Under the pieces are notes generated by a model that ran no database searches, had not been told where the DNA came from, and worked only from the letters and a program-made list of their open reading frames with translations. This document shows, one piece after another, positions 1 through 7,534 of a DNA stretch of 64,000 nt. Position 1 is the first letter of the stretch. Each line of letters begins with the position of its first letter. Source of the DNA: Patescibacteria group bacterium (GTDB taxonomy: Bacteria > Patescibacteriota > Gracilibacteria > Peribacterales > Peribacteraceae); assembly GCA_023263945.1 (NCBI GenBank), contig JALQTW010000003.1, forward strand, positions 1-64,000, given 5' to 3'. Made by a program: the position numbers and the translations under genes.

Positions 1-1277
1 TCATCATTATCCTGGTTCGATGTACAGCCGGGATCCTGCGGATAGTCGATCAGGCCGTCCTGGTCGTTATCGATACCATCCTGACACTGTGCCTTGGGGT
101 TTGTCTCGTCATCATCTGTTGGAGACGAACAGCTGAAGTCTGCTGGGTAGTCGACTGCACCGTCACCGTCGTTATCAATGCCATCCTGGCATTGAGCCTT
201 ACACTGAACAGTCAAGTTTACCTTGTCCCAGTTTGTTTCGACGTTTTGGCCCTGAATATCAGCCTGGTTCATAATCTGTGTTCCACACGTTGTCGTTGCA
301 TTCACGTTGAAGGTGATAATTGTTTCCAGTTCGACATTTGGTTCGATGAACGGGATAGGGCAGTTCACAGCGTTTCCTTGCTGCACACAGTAGTTACTAC
401 TTTCCTGCGGAACGTACGTCATGCCAGTAGGAATGTTATCGACAATCTGTGGATTCTGAGCTGTTACATTGCTCGTGTTCTTGAATTTAATGGAGTAGCG
501 AACATTGCTTCCTGGGTTAATATCCCCTGTTGTCACAATACTCTTGGAGATGCTGAATGTCGCCTTATTTACTGGGCTTTCATCGTTGTCATCGATACTT
601 GAACAACCGGGATCTGCAGGAAAGTCGATGGATCCATCGTTATCGTTATCAATGCCATCCTGACACTGTGGCGTTGTGACGTTGATTGTCATATCGCACT
701 GACCGACGTTGTCGTAGTAACGGGAGTCAGGGAAACTTCCGTACAGACGTGTTGCACCTGCAGGAACCTTGATGCCATTTCCTTCAAAGGACTTGAGAAG
801 AAGGGCATTCGTATCGGCAACACCACCACCTGGAACAGCAATCACTTGATTTGCATCGTTCGTGAACTGACCAATAGCAACCTGCTTTGGTTCACTTGGG
901 TACAAACCATCACGGCACGTTGTGACATCCTGACCCCATGCAATCTTTCCTGTGAGTTCGCTGATCGTCACCGTTTGACCTGCCTTCAGACCTGCCATCA
1001 GAAGAACAGGAGGTTGACCCGCGTCCTTTGAGAGATCCTGCCAGTGACCACCAGGGTTACAGTTTGGACCACGATCCGGACGCGCTGGATTTACAGGGCC
1101 ACAGTCCAGCCATGGATGTGTCTGGCCACTAAACCAAACAGTAGCGGCTGCTTCGGCTGGCGCCGGAAAGCTGAAACCAATGCTTGTGAGCTGAGCTGCG
1201 CTCGCAACAAACGTGAGAAGCAAGAGCGAAGCAAATGGCTTCTTGAAGCGGATAACAAACGAAGCGGCTGACTGCAT
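1..1277 (-). CDS. Exported surface protein with DUF11-like domain and CQDGIDND repeats (C-terminus outside window)
   Basis: An open frame runs off the left edge on the minus strand, so it has a start (ATG at 1277) but no stop here; about 425 residues are visible. The N-terminus is a signal peptide: basic stretch (VIRFKK), a hydrophobic core rich in L, A and V, then an Ala-rich cleavage region near residues 40-45. A globular domain follows. Then come three copies of an acidic Cys-containing repeat (CQDGIDND.DG.IDYP.DPGC, at about 600-670, 105-195 and 1-90), resembling thrombospondin-3/dockerin-type calcium loops. Between the first and second repeat lies a DUF11-like beta domain (VTTGDINPGSNVRYSI, about 250-590). 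Such proteins are anchored outside the cell in CPR and other bacteria; an adhesive or structural role is inference. It has its own consensus promoter. Confidence 0.85.
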   Translation of the reverse strand, partial: MQSAASFVIRFKKPFASLLLLTFVASAAQLTSIGFSFPAPAEAAATVWFSGQTHPWLDCGPVNPARPDRGPNCNPGGHWQDLSKDAGQPPVLLMAGLKAGQTVTISELTGKIAWGQDVTTCRDGLYPSEPKQVAIGQFTNDANQVIAVPGGGVADTNALLLKSFEGNGIKVPAGATRLYGSFPDSRYYDNVGQCDMTINVTTPQCQDGIDNDNDGSIDFPADPGCSSIDDNDESPVNKATFSISKSIVTTGDINPGSNVRYSIKFKNTSNVTAQNPQIVDNIPTGMTYVPQESSNYCVQQGNAVNCPIPFIEPNVELETIITFNVNATTTCGTQIMNQADIQGQNVETNWDKVNLTVQCKAQCQDGIDNDGDGAVDYPADFSCSSPTDDDETNPKAQCQDGIDNDQDGLIDYPQDPGCTSNQDND

Positions 1278-1308
1278 ACAGACAGGGGTAAGAAGAAGTA
1301 AGTTGCAG

Positions 1309-1337
1309 AATATAGAGTAATATTCATATTATGTCAA
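1309..1337 (-). promoter_or_regulatory. Sigma70-type promoter of the surface protein gene
   Basis: On the minus strand TTGACA (1337-1332) and TATATT (1314-1309) are separated by exactly 17 nt. The expected transcript start is near 1302, giving a leader of about 25 nt before ATG 1277. This is one of the closest matches to consensus in the window. Confidence 0.75.
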
Positions 1338-1427
1338 CTATATTCTATGATATAATTTTGTTATAAAATCTTTCCATTCCCGGAAGCTGATAAATGGCTT
1401 GCTAGTAAGCAAAAAACACACTTTCCC

Positions 1428-1456
1428 TTGGCAGTATTTCAATCCTCTTGCATGAT
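1428..1456 (+). promoter_or_regulatory. Promoter of alaS, deciding a leaderless start
   Basis: TTGGCA (1428-1433), a 17-nt spacer and CATGAT (1451-1456) lie 6 nt before ATG 1463. The spacing predicts transcription starting at or next to the start codon, which favours ATG 1463 over the in-frame TTG at 1448. Confidence 0.55.
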
Positions 1457-1462
1457 GCAACC

Positions 1463-3295
1463 ATGAGGCCTCTGACGACGGATCACATACGTACGGCGTA
1501 TCTCGACTTTTTCGCTTCCAAAAGCCATAAAATCATCCCAGGTGCTTCTTTGGTGCCAGAAAACGACCCTACCGTGCTCTTTACGACCGCAGGAATGCAT
1601 CCACTGGTTCCTTATCTTCTCGGAGAACCTCATCCAAAGGGAAAACGCCTTGCCAATGTACAACTGTGCGTACGGACTCAGGACATCGACGAAGTGGGCG
1701 ATGCAAGCCATTTAACGTGCTTCGAGATGCTCGGAAACTGGAGCCTTGGCGATTACTTTAAGGAGGAAGCGATTGCGATGAGCTTTGAGTTTTTGACGAA
1801 GATCTTAGAGATTCCCCTCTCTCATCTTGCCGTCACGTGTTTTGAGGGCGATAAAGATGCCCCCAGAGACGATGAATCGGCAGAAATATGGATGAAGATG
1901 GGTATTCCAAGGGAGCGTATAGGATTCCTTCCTAAGGCCAAAAACTGGTGGGGGCCCGCAGGAAAAACGGGGCCTTGCGGACCCGATACCGAGATGTTCT
2001 ACTGGATCGGAAAAGGTGAGCCTACAGGAAACCCCGCAACGCACGATGCAGAGTGGATGGAGATTTGGAATGACGTGTTTATGCAATACAACAAAAAAGA
2101 GGATGGGGCGTTTGAGCCCTTAGTACAGCGCAATGTGGATACCGGGATGGGATTGGAGAGAGTCGCAAAAGTACTGCAAGGAGTAGAGACGGTGTATGAG
2201 ACGGATGGATTTAAGCCGATCGTAGAAGTAGTGGAAAAGAAGGCAGAAGGCAGAAGGCAGAAAACAGAAGATGTGCGGCACATACGAATTATTGCAGATC
2301 ACATCAAGGCAGCGGTGTTCATGTTGGCGGATGGAGTAGAGCCGTCGAATGTGGATCAAGGATATGTTCTTCGAAAGATTATTCGCCGTGCTGTTCGATC
2401 TGCGAAAAAGCTCTCCATACAGGGCTCAACCGTATGCTCAGAGATTGCATGTGTTGTAATAGAGCAATATGAAGAGCCCTATCCAAAGCTGAAAAATAAA
2501 GAATCAATCGTTCTTTCTCATTTGGACCGGGAAGAAGGACAGTTCAGAAAAACGCTTGAGGAAGGGCTGAAACACTTTGTTCGATTGACGGAGAAAATGT
2601 CATCGAAGATCATTGATGGCCAAAGTGCCTTTCATCTCTACGATACCTACGGTTTTCCGATTGAACTGACACGCGACATGGCCCATGAACAAGGGCTCTC
2701 TCTTGATGAAGATGGATTCATAAAAGCGTTTGAGGAACATCAAGAGAAATCTCGTGCAGGAGCGGAAAAACGTTTTGCTGGAGGACTGGCCGATCACTCT
2801 GCTGAAACAACAAAACTCCATACAGCAACCCACTTATTGCAGGCAGCCCTCCGGATCGTCCTTGGCGATCATGTCTACCAGAAGGGCTCCAACGTGACAG
2901 CGGAGCGTCTTCGTTTCGACTTCCCTCATCCAGATAAGATGACTCCGGAGCAGATCAAACAGGTAGAAGATCTGGTGAACAAAGCGATCCAGGATGATCT
3001 TCCTGTGAGCTTCCATGTGACAACCGTGGAGGGAGCGAAGAAAGAAGGTGCCATCGGCGTCTTTGATGATCGCTATGCCTCTGATGTGAAGGTGTATGTC
3101 ATGGGTGATGATAAAAAAGGAGTCTTTAGTAAAGAAATCTGTGGAGGTCCGCACGTTGCACGAACATCGATGCTGGGATCTTTCAAGATCCAGAAAGAAG
3201 AAAGTTCTTCTGCAGGAGTTCGGAGAATAAAGGCAATCGTAAGTGGAGGGCCACAGGAGATAGTGGTGGCAAAATTAGATATGAATATCAAATAA
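1463..3295 (+). CDS. alaS: Alanyl-tRNA synthetase, short form lacking the C-terminal domain
   Basis: Charges tRNA-Ala with alanine in the cytosol. The 610-residue product has the class II catalytic core (LVPENDPTVLFTTAGM near residue 35, WWGPAGKTGPCGP near 165, ADGVEPSN and YVLRKIIRRA after it). It also has the editing domain with its metal-binding histidines (HTATH near 453) and Cys/His pair (CGGPH near 560). It stops directly after the editing domain, so the coiled coil and C-Ala/DHHA1 region of the usual ~870-residue enzyme is missing, as in other CPR genomes. A low-complexity insert encoded by GGCAGAA-type repeats (about 2235-2272) sits before the IADH helix. Start chosen from promoter spacing and the family N-terminus (TTDHIRTAYLDFF). 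Confidence 0.95.
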   Translation: MRPLTTDHIRTAYLDFFASKSHKIIPGASLVPENDPTVLFTTAGMHPLVPYLLGEPHPKGKRLANVQLCVRTQDIDEVGDASHLTCFEMLGNWSLGDYFKEEAIAMSFEFLTKILEIPLSHLAVTCFEGDKDAPRDDESAEIWMKMGIPRERIGFLPKAKNWWGPAGKTGPCGPDTEMFYWIGKGEPTGNPATHDAEWMEIWNDVFMQYNKKEDGAFEPLVQRNVDTGMGLERVAKVLQGVETVYETDGFKPIVEVVEKKAEGRRQKTEDVRHIRIIADHIKAAVFMLADGVEPSNVDQGYVLRKIIRRAVRSAKKLSIQGSTVCSEIACVVIEQYEEPYPKLKNKESIVLSHLDREEGQFRKTLEEGLKHFVRLTEKMSSKIIDGQSAFHLYDTYGFPIELTRDMAHEQGLSLDEDGFIKAFEEHQEKSRAGAEKRFAGGLADHSAETTKLHTATHLLQAALRIVLGDHVYQKGSNVTAERLRFDFPHPDKMTPEQIKQVEDLVNKAIQDDLPVSFHVTTVEGAKKEGAIGVFDDRYASDVKVYVMGDDKKGVFSKEICGGPHVARTSMLGSFKIQKEESSSAGVRRIKAIVSGGPQEIVVAKLDMNIK

Positions 3296-3365
3296 CCCGC
3301 GCAAAGGTATTTGCGCTCTGGTTTGCCCAATATTGGTTATAACAGCGCGGGAATACGTTCCCGCG
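3291..3365. repeat. REP-like hairpin pair upstream of the RAYT gene
   Basis: Two perfect stem-loops: 7-bp stem at 3299-3316 with loop GGTA, and 8-bp stem at 3346-3365 with loop TACG. The first 36 bases (3291-3326) recur exactly at 3885-3920. The repeat begins inside the alaS stop codon region. Confidence 0.8.
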
Positions 3366-3453
3366 GTTTCACAGAATTTTTTTGATAATCAGATCACCAT
3401 CTATTTAAAAGAACAATGGATAATGACAACCTCATCCATTAGATTCATCGGCT

Positions 3454-3885
3454 ATGTCTCAACGTCATCCTCGTCAAAACGAGGTACCAATGCTCATTAC
3501 AAATGTCACAAAATTTCGCAAAGAAACCTTCATTCATGGGGCTTTTGCACGAGAAGCAATTGAAGTCTTATACCGAGTTCAAGAGCAGCATCCTTTCTTT
3601 TTATATGCTTTTGTTATCATGCCGGATCATTGCCATTTTCTTATAAAAGTCCGCTCACCAGAGCGGATTTCAAATATCATGCGTATGTATAAATTGGGGG
3701 TAAGTCATAGCATTGGCATTGGTCCATTATGGCAATCGCGATTTGATCTTCGAGTTCCACAAAATATGTCCACCTGTATTCGATACATTCATATGAATCC
3801 TGTACGAAAGCATCTTGTATCTACCCCTGAAGCATATCCATGGTCATCAGCATGCGGGGAATGGGATATTACACGGTTAGGATAA
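3454..3885 (+). CDS. REP-associated tyrosine transposase (RAYT, Y1/HUH family)
   Basis: A single-stranded DNA transposase of 143 residues, about the size of a minimal RAYT/TnpA_REP. The HUH metal-binding motif is visible as PDHCHF (near residue 60). The conserved helix RYIHMNPVRKHLV (near 110-122) carries the candidate nucleophilic tyrosine and the family's NPV motif, followed by YPWSS. The family cuts and rejoins REP hairpins, and both flanks here carry such hairpins. A TAGATT box lies 8 nt before ATG 3454, so the transcript is probably leaderless. Full length with no frameshift seen. An internal ATG at 3490 is a possible alternative start. Confidence 0.88.
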   Translation: MSQRHPRQNEVPMLITNVTKFRKETFIHGAFAREAIEVLYRVQEQHPFFLYAFVIMPDHCHFLIKVRSPERISNIMRMYKLGVSHSIGIGPLWQSRFDLRVPQNMSTCIRYIHMNPVRKHLVSTPEAYPWSSACGEWDITRLG

Positions 3886-3958
3886 ATAACCCGCGCAAAG
3901 GTATTTGCGCTCTGGTTTGCTTAATATTTTTTTAAACAGAGCGAGAATACCTTCTCGC
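3885..3958. repeat. REP-like hairpin pair downstream of the RAYT gene
   Basis: Second copy: the first 36 bases match 3291-3326 exactly, with the 7-bp stem at 3893-3910 (loop GGTA). The second hairpin (3941-3958, GCGAGAA/TTCTCGC, loop TACC) differs from its upstream partner by paired changes that keep the stem, a sign of selection for the fold. Confidence 0.8.
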
Positions 3959-3984
3959 GGTTCCTTTTTTGTCATGATGGACCC

Positions 3985-4013
3985 TCGACAGTAAGAAGAT
4001 TTTCCTGTAGGGT
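3985..4013 (+). promoter_or_regulatory. Promoter of the 4022 gene
   Basis: TCGACA (3985-3990), 17-nt spacer, TAGGGT (4008-4013), then 8 nt to ATG 4022. It supports the small downstream ORF being a real, leaderless gene. Confidence 0.5.
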
Positions 4014-4021
4014 GGCCGCCC

Positions 4022-4393
4022 ATGACTTTAGAACGTACAACCGATTGTTACCCATGCCAGGACCAAACCGTCTTTGGCCAAAACCGTGTGACCGATCAGG
4101 TGGGAGGTCATATACAACTTGCGATCAGTGCAGAAATGAGGCAACACGAAGGATGGCAACAAGAGGCTCTGCATTTGATTGAATCTGCCTTTGCAGTGAA
4201 AGGATTCGTACCAAGACACCCTTACTATGAAAATTGTCTTCAGCGTCGAGCGCGCTTGAGGGAACTCTTGGGAATGAAGGATGCATCTCCAGATGTTGTC
4301 GGTGCAGATTCGGAAGAAGGTACGGATGAACTCGATGAAACGGCATACGTCGATCTCGTCGGTGCAGAAGCGGAATTTGCAGAAGCGCTCTAA
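4022..4393 (+). CDS. Hypothetical protein, 123 aa, acidic C-terminus
   Basis: Not recognised. The product has a short Cys-containing N-terminus (CYPCQ), a helical middle with basic residues (RRARLRELLGM near 75) and a strongly acidic tail of Glu, Asp and Ala. No signal peptide or membrane segment. It ends 4 nt inside the converging gdhA stop region. Evidence for coding is the promoter with leaderless spacing and codon use like its neighbours. The opposite-strand ORF over the same bases lacks a promoter and looks like a shadow. Confidence 0.5.
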   Translation: MTLERTTDCYPCQDQTVFGQNRVTDQVGGHIQLAISAEMRQHEGWQQEALHLIESAFAVKGFVPRHPYYENCLQRRARLRELLGMKDASPDVVGADSEEGTDELDETAYVDLVGAEAEFAEAL

Positions 4394-5685
4394 TGATTTC
4401 CCCATCCCCTCACCCTCATAGCATCCACAATTCTTTGGAGTGCAACATTGAAAGAGGCCTCGCGGAGAGTCAGGCCTTTTCGTTTCGCCTCATGACGAAC
4501 ATCATTGAATGCCTTGAGTATGATGCGCTCTAAATCGTGATCTACCTTTTCCGCTGTCCACTGATCACCAGAGAGCCCTTGGACCCACTCAAAATAACTC
4601 ACCGTCACGCCGCCTGCATTGGCAAGCACGTCAGGGATGATGATCACTCCTTTTTTCGAGAGGATCTCATCTGCCTCAGGAGATACGGGTCCGTTCGCAA
4701 TTTCCACAATGATCTTCGCTTTGATCTTCTTTGCATTCTCCGCTGTGATGACGTTATCGAGCGCGGATGGAATGAGGACATCGCATTCACATTCCAGAAG
4801 TTGTTCATTCGTGAGTGTTTCGGTTTGATCCATCTTCAGTTTTTCTATGTCACACACAGACCCTGTGCAGTACTCACCATGCACGGCACCTGTTTTATCT
4901 TTATATTTTTTGATGCGAATAGGATCTAGCCCTTCCTTACTGTAAATTCCACCTTGCGAGTCGGAGAGCGCAACAATCGTTGCGCCAGCGTTATGCAAGA
5001 GCATCGCGATCTCGGCTCCGGCATTACCGAATCCTTGCACTGCCACTTTCAGGTCGCGCAGGGGAAGCGCTTCGATATCCAAAAGTTCTTTGAGGACGAA
5101 GAAAGCTCCCTTCGCCGTTGCGCCATCGCGCCCTACGGAGCCTCCGTAGGCAAGAGGTTTCCCGGTAATGACACCCGGTGCAAATGTTCCCGTCTGCTTT
5201 TCGTACTCATCACGCATCCACGCCATGATTTGCGCCGTTGTGTTTACATCGGGCGCGGGAATATCTTTTTGCGGACCGATAGCATCTTTCAGTGCCGTGA
5301 TGTACGCACGACTCATTCGCTCCAGCTCCCCTTTAGAAAGTTTTTTGGGATCCACCGTCACACCTCCTTTCCCTCCGCCAAAGGGAATGCCGACAACGGC
5401 CGTCTTGATGGACATGAGGGTCGCAAGTGCTTTCACTTCCTCCAGATCCGCAGCAGGGTGAAAGCGAATACCTCCTTTATAGGGACCACGGGCATTATTG
5501 TGTTGCACACGATATGCATGGAGCTTTTGTTCCGAACCATCATCTTTTTTGAAACTGATTTCTTTTTGAACAATATTCTGGGGCTGACGAAGCATGTCCT
5601 TTTCGGAGTCCAAAAGGGTGATGCGATCCATCGCTGACACCACGAATGACATCGCACGTTCGTAGGGAGTGTTGAAGGTTTGCAT
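4390..5685 (-). CDS. gdhA: Glutamate dehydrogenase
   Basis: Catalyses reversible oxidative deamination of glutamate to 2-oxoglutarate and ammonia. The 431-residue length is normal for the hexameric family. Visible signatures: the substrate-binding segment KGGIRFHP (near 70), the PFGGGKGG motif with the catalytic lysine (near 103), the catalytic aspartate region DIPAPDVNT (near 142), and the Rossmann motif GFGNAGAEIA (near 217). A C-terminal NAGGVTVSYFEWVQ segment is also typical. Start ATG 5685 is chosen over the upstream in-frame ATG 5703 because an extended -10 (TGATATACT) ends 8 nt before it and family proteins begin near this point. It is monocistronic; the next minus-strand gene starts at 6316. 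It is probably the main link between amino-acid and central carbon metabolism in a small genome. Confidence 0.93.
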   Translation of the reverse strand: MQTFNTPYERAMSFVVSAMDRITLLDSEKDMLRQPQNIVQKEISFKKDDGSEQKLHAYRVQHNNARGPYKGGIRFHPAADLEEVKALATLMSIKTAVVGIPFGGGKGGVTVDPKKLSKGELERMSRAYITALKDAIGPQKDIPAPDVNTTAQIMAWMRDEYEKQTGTFAPGVITGKPLAYGGSVGRDGATAKGAFFVLKELLDIEALPLRDLKVAVQGFGNAGAEIAMLLHNAGATIVALSDSQGGIYSKEGLDPIRIKKYKDKTGAVHGEYCTGSVCDIEKLKMDQTETLTNEQLLECECDVLIPSALDNVITAENAKKIKAKIIVEIANGPVSPEADEILSKKGVIIIPDVLANAGGVTVSYFEWVQGLSGDQWTAEKVDHDLERIILKAFNDVRHEAKRKGLTLREASFNVALQRIVDAMRVRGWGNH

Positions 5686-5737
5686 AGGGGCCGAGTATAT
5701 CACACCAAAACCTGCTCTTCACCCGTTGAAGGAACAC

Positions 5738-6316
5738 CTATTCAGGAATATATCTGCGCAGAAAATCATCCCATTGATCCTTTTGAGGATTGGCAAGGAG
5801 TCTTTGTGCTTCCGGTTTAAGGGTTTCAACTTCATTCCAGTACGCTACATCTTCCTTATGAACCATCTCCCACGGCTTTACCGTATCAATGTACACAAGA
5901 AAACGTTCCAGTGCGTCGTATAACACTTTCTGTGATGCATCATTTTGCACAGCATTCCGTACACTCGCTCGTACAGAAAGAAAACTCAGGGATCCCCTGA
6001 AAGCGTGCACTTCTTTTATTCGAATAACGCGCCAGGTACGAGGTTGTGCCGGAGTGTTGAGAGACTTCATGGACTGTTTCATTTTTTCAAGAGCTTGCAG
6101 ACGTTTTGTCATCTTACTGCACATCTCCAAAATATCAGGATATTCTTCATCCCATTCCTCTCCATGGACCTGCTCCATGGCATGATTGATGCGAGCGCGA
6201 AATTCCTGCAAACGGGCTATCATCCTGCTTGCATCAACGGCATCACCTGGAACATCATTCAGAAGCGATGGACTTTCTTGGGTTATTTCCAGAAAATAAA
6301 ATGGCGCATCAGACAT
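5738..6316 (-). CDS. Hypothetical cytosolic protein, 192 aa
   Basis: Not recognised. Predicted mostly helical and soluble: a heptad-like stretch at residues 28-85 (ARLQEFRARINHAMEQ and after) suggests a helical hairpin or coiled coil, then a mixed segment with a conserved-looking WRVIRIKEVHAFRGSL core. No signal peptide or membrane helix. Its start is fixed by a good promoter whose -10 ends 7 nt before the ATG. Upstream of gdhA on the same strand but with its own promoter and a 52-nt gap, so not clearly an operon with it. Confidence 0.7.
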   Translation of the reverse strand: MSDAPFYFLEITQESPSLLNDVPGDAVDASRMIARLQEFRARINHAMEQVHGEEWDEEYPDILEMCSKMTKRLQALEKMKQSMKSLNTPAQPRTWRVIRIKEVHAFRGSLSFLSVRASVRNAVQNDASQKVLYDALERFLVYIDTVKPWEMVHKEDVAYWNEVETLKPEAQRLLANPQKDQWDDFLRRYIPE

Positions 6317-6323
6317 ATATCCA

Positions 6324-6351
6324 ATAATACAATATAGTTATATATTGTCAA
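6324..6351 (-). promoter_or_regulatory. Promoter of the 6316 gene (leaderless)
   Basis: TTGACA (6351-6346), 16-nt spacer, TATTAT (6329-6324). The -10 ends 7 nt before ATG 6316, so transcription should begin at the start codon. Confidence 0.65.
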
Positions 6352-6391
6352 TCTTTCCCCTCTTCATGAAAGATTCTTGTACACTTCTCCG

Positions 6392-7534
6392 GTGATTCGC
6401 CGATTCTTCGTCGTTGTGCTTTTGCTCATCTTTCCGATGAGTGCCTCCGCCGAACAACAATGGCTCTTTAGCCTCAAACAGGGAGAAAACGTGGTATGGG
6501 AAGGTTTTGGTGAACTTTCAGGGCAGAGTGATCCAAACGGCACACTGCTCACAGCAACAGGAACAGGAGGATTCGTGACGAATGATTTTTCATTTCAGAC
6601 ATTGCCGGACAGTGTCTCTCTTCTCAGCAGTGCTGAAGTGACGCAAGACGTTCTCTTTGTGTGGATTTTGGAAGATGGAATAAGTATGGCGCGTTCTATC
6701 ACATTGCCCGCAGGAGAAAGTCAGATGACCGATGTGAACTTGGCATCGGAGCCTGCGTGGAGAAACACGGTGAAGACGTTTGGACTCCAGTTCTCTCCGG
6801 GGCAGAAACTTCTCCTCACATCCCTTACCTTCCATAAGACATCTCCTGGCGAAGCAATGCTCAATGCCGTGCGATCATTTTTCAATTTCGATCTCTATCG
6901 CTCCTATTCCATTAACTTCGTATGGGGACCACAGTTTGCACTGGGAAACGTGGCTCGTGCACAACTCTGGGATTACCTTCCACCACAGGCATTCTCTGCA
7001 ACACGACTCGTGAATATCCTTTTGATCGTGTTCTTCGTGGGACTTGGTATTTCTCTGGCTTTCCAAACATCCATACCATTTGACGCAAAGAAAAAGATCT
7101 TCTTTCGATGGTCTCTCATCCCGCTTGTGATGGTATGGATTCTCTGGGATCTTCGTATGGGAAGTGAGTATCTTTCATGGATGGCGCACGATGCACGCAC
7201 CTATATCTTCGCTTCCCCCGAAGAAAGAACACTTCGCGACCGCGATAATTTTTATGACTTTGCAGAGTGGGCAAGGCAGTATGTGCACGATCGTGAGCAT
7301 TACGTGTTTTTCGCGGAACGTCCGTGGCCCTATCTTGGAAACATGCGCTACATCACGTACCCGTCCATTCCGGGGAATGATACAAACGATGATACGTGGG
7401 TGCTCTACAAACGTCCGGAGATTACTGTGGATCGTGAGGGCCGCCTGAGCGCGTATGGCTCACCTCTTTCCAATCCTGGAACCGTGCTGGATAAATTTGA
7501 AAAAGGATCCTTTGTCTTCCGTGAAAACCGATGA
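6392..7534 (+). CDS. Exported/membrane protein of unknown function, partner of the GT-C-like gene
   Basis: 380 residues. A signal peptide or anchor (IRRFFVVVLLLIFPMSASA) is followed by a beta-rich outside domain of about 190 residues. Then come two membrane helices (near 212-230 and 245-260) and a soluble C-terminal part containing YVFFAERPWPY. No family recognised. Start GTG 6392 is preferred because TACACT (6380-6385) ends 6 nt before it; an in-frame TTG exists at 6377. It overlaps the next gene by an ATGA stop/start, so the two are translated together. The C-terminal soluble part resembles lumenal segments found beside polyprenyl-sugar transferases, so a role in cell-surface glycosylation is a cautious inference. 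Confidence 0.75.
   Translation: MIRRFFVVVLLLIFPMSASAEQQWLFSLKQGENVVWEGFGELSGQSDPNGTLLTATGTGGFVTNDFSFQTLPDSVSLLSSAEVTQDVLFVWILEDGISMARSITLPAGESQMTDVNLASEPAWRNTVKTFGLQFSPGQKLLLTSLTFHKTSPGEAMLNAVRSFFNFDLYRSYSINFVWGPQFALGNVARAQLWDYLPPQAFSATRLVNILLIVFFVGLGISLAFQTSIPFDAKKKIFFRWSLIPLVMVWILWDLRMGSEYLSWMAHDARTYIFASPEERTLRDRDNFYDFAEWARQYVHDREHYVFFAERPWPYLGNMRYITYPSIPGNDTNDDTWVLYKRPEITVDREGRLSAYGSPLSNPGTVLDKFEKGSFVFRENR

Larger units (their letters stand above)
3291..3958 (+). mobile_element. Putative REPtron: RAYT gene bracketed by two REP doublets
   Basis: A Y1/HUH transposase gene (3454-3885) lies between two copies of a two-hairpin element in the same orientation. RAYT enzymes are known to act on REP palindromes next to their own gene, so gene and flanks probably form one unit. 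It sits between alaS and the gene at 4022 without breaking either. Only one such unit is seen here, so activity cannot be judged. Confidence 0.7.

Noticed and set aside
2235..2272. Frameshift in alaS caused by the tandem repeat
   Set aside because: The frame stays open and the family motifs continue in the same frame on both sides.
3333..3563. 76-aa ORF ahead of the RAYT gene
   Set aside because: It starts inside the REP hairpin region and overlaps the transposase in another frame; no family or signal.
4954..5637. 227-aa plus-strand ORF over glutamate dehydrogenase
   Set aside because: Glutamate dehydrogenase motifs are complete on the other strand; this frame is a shadow.
7531..7534. UGA recoded as glycine (Gracilibacteria/Absconditabacteria code)
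   Set aside because: TGA ends several genes within ATGA overlaps and core genes read through without in-frame TGA, so the standard stop meaning holds.
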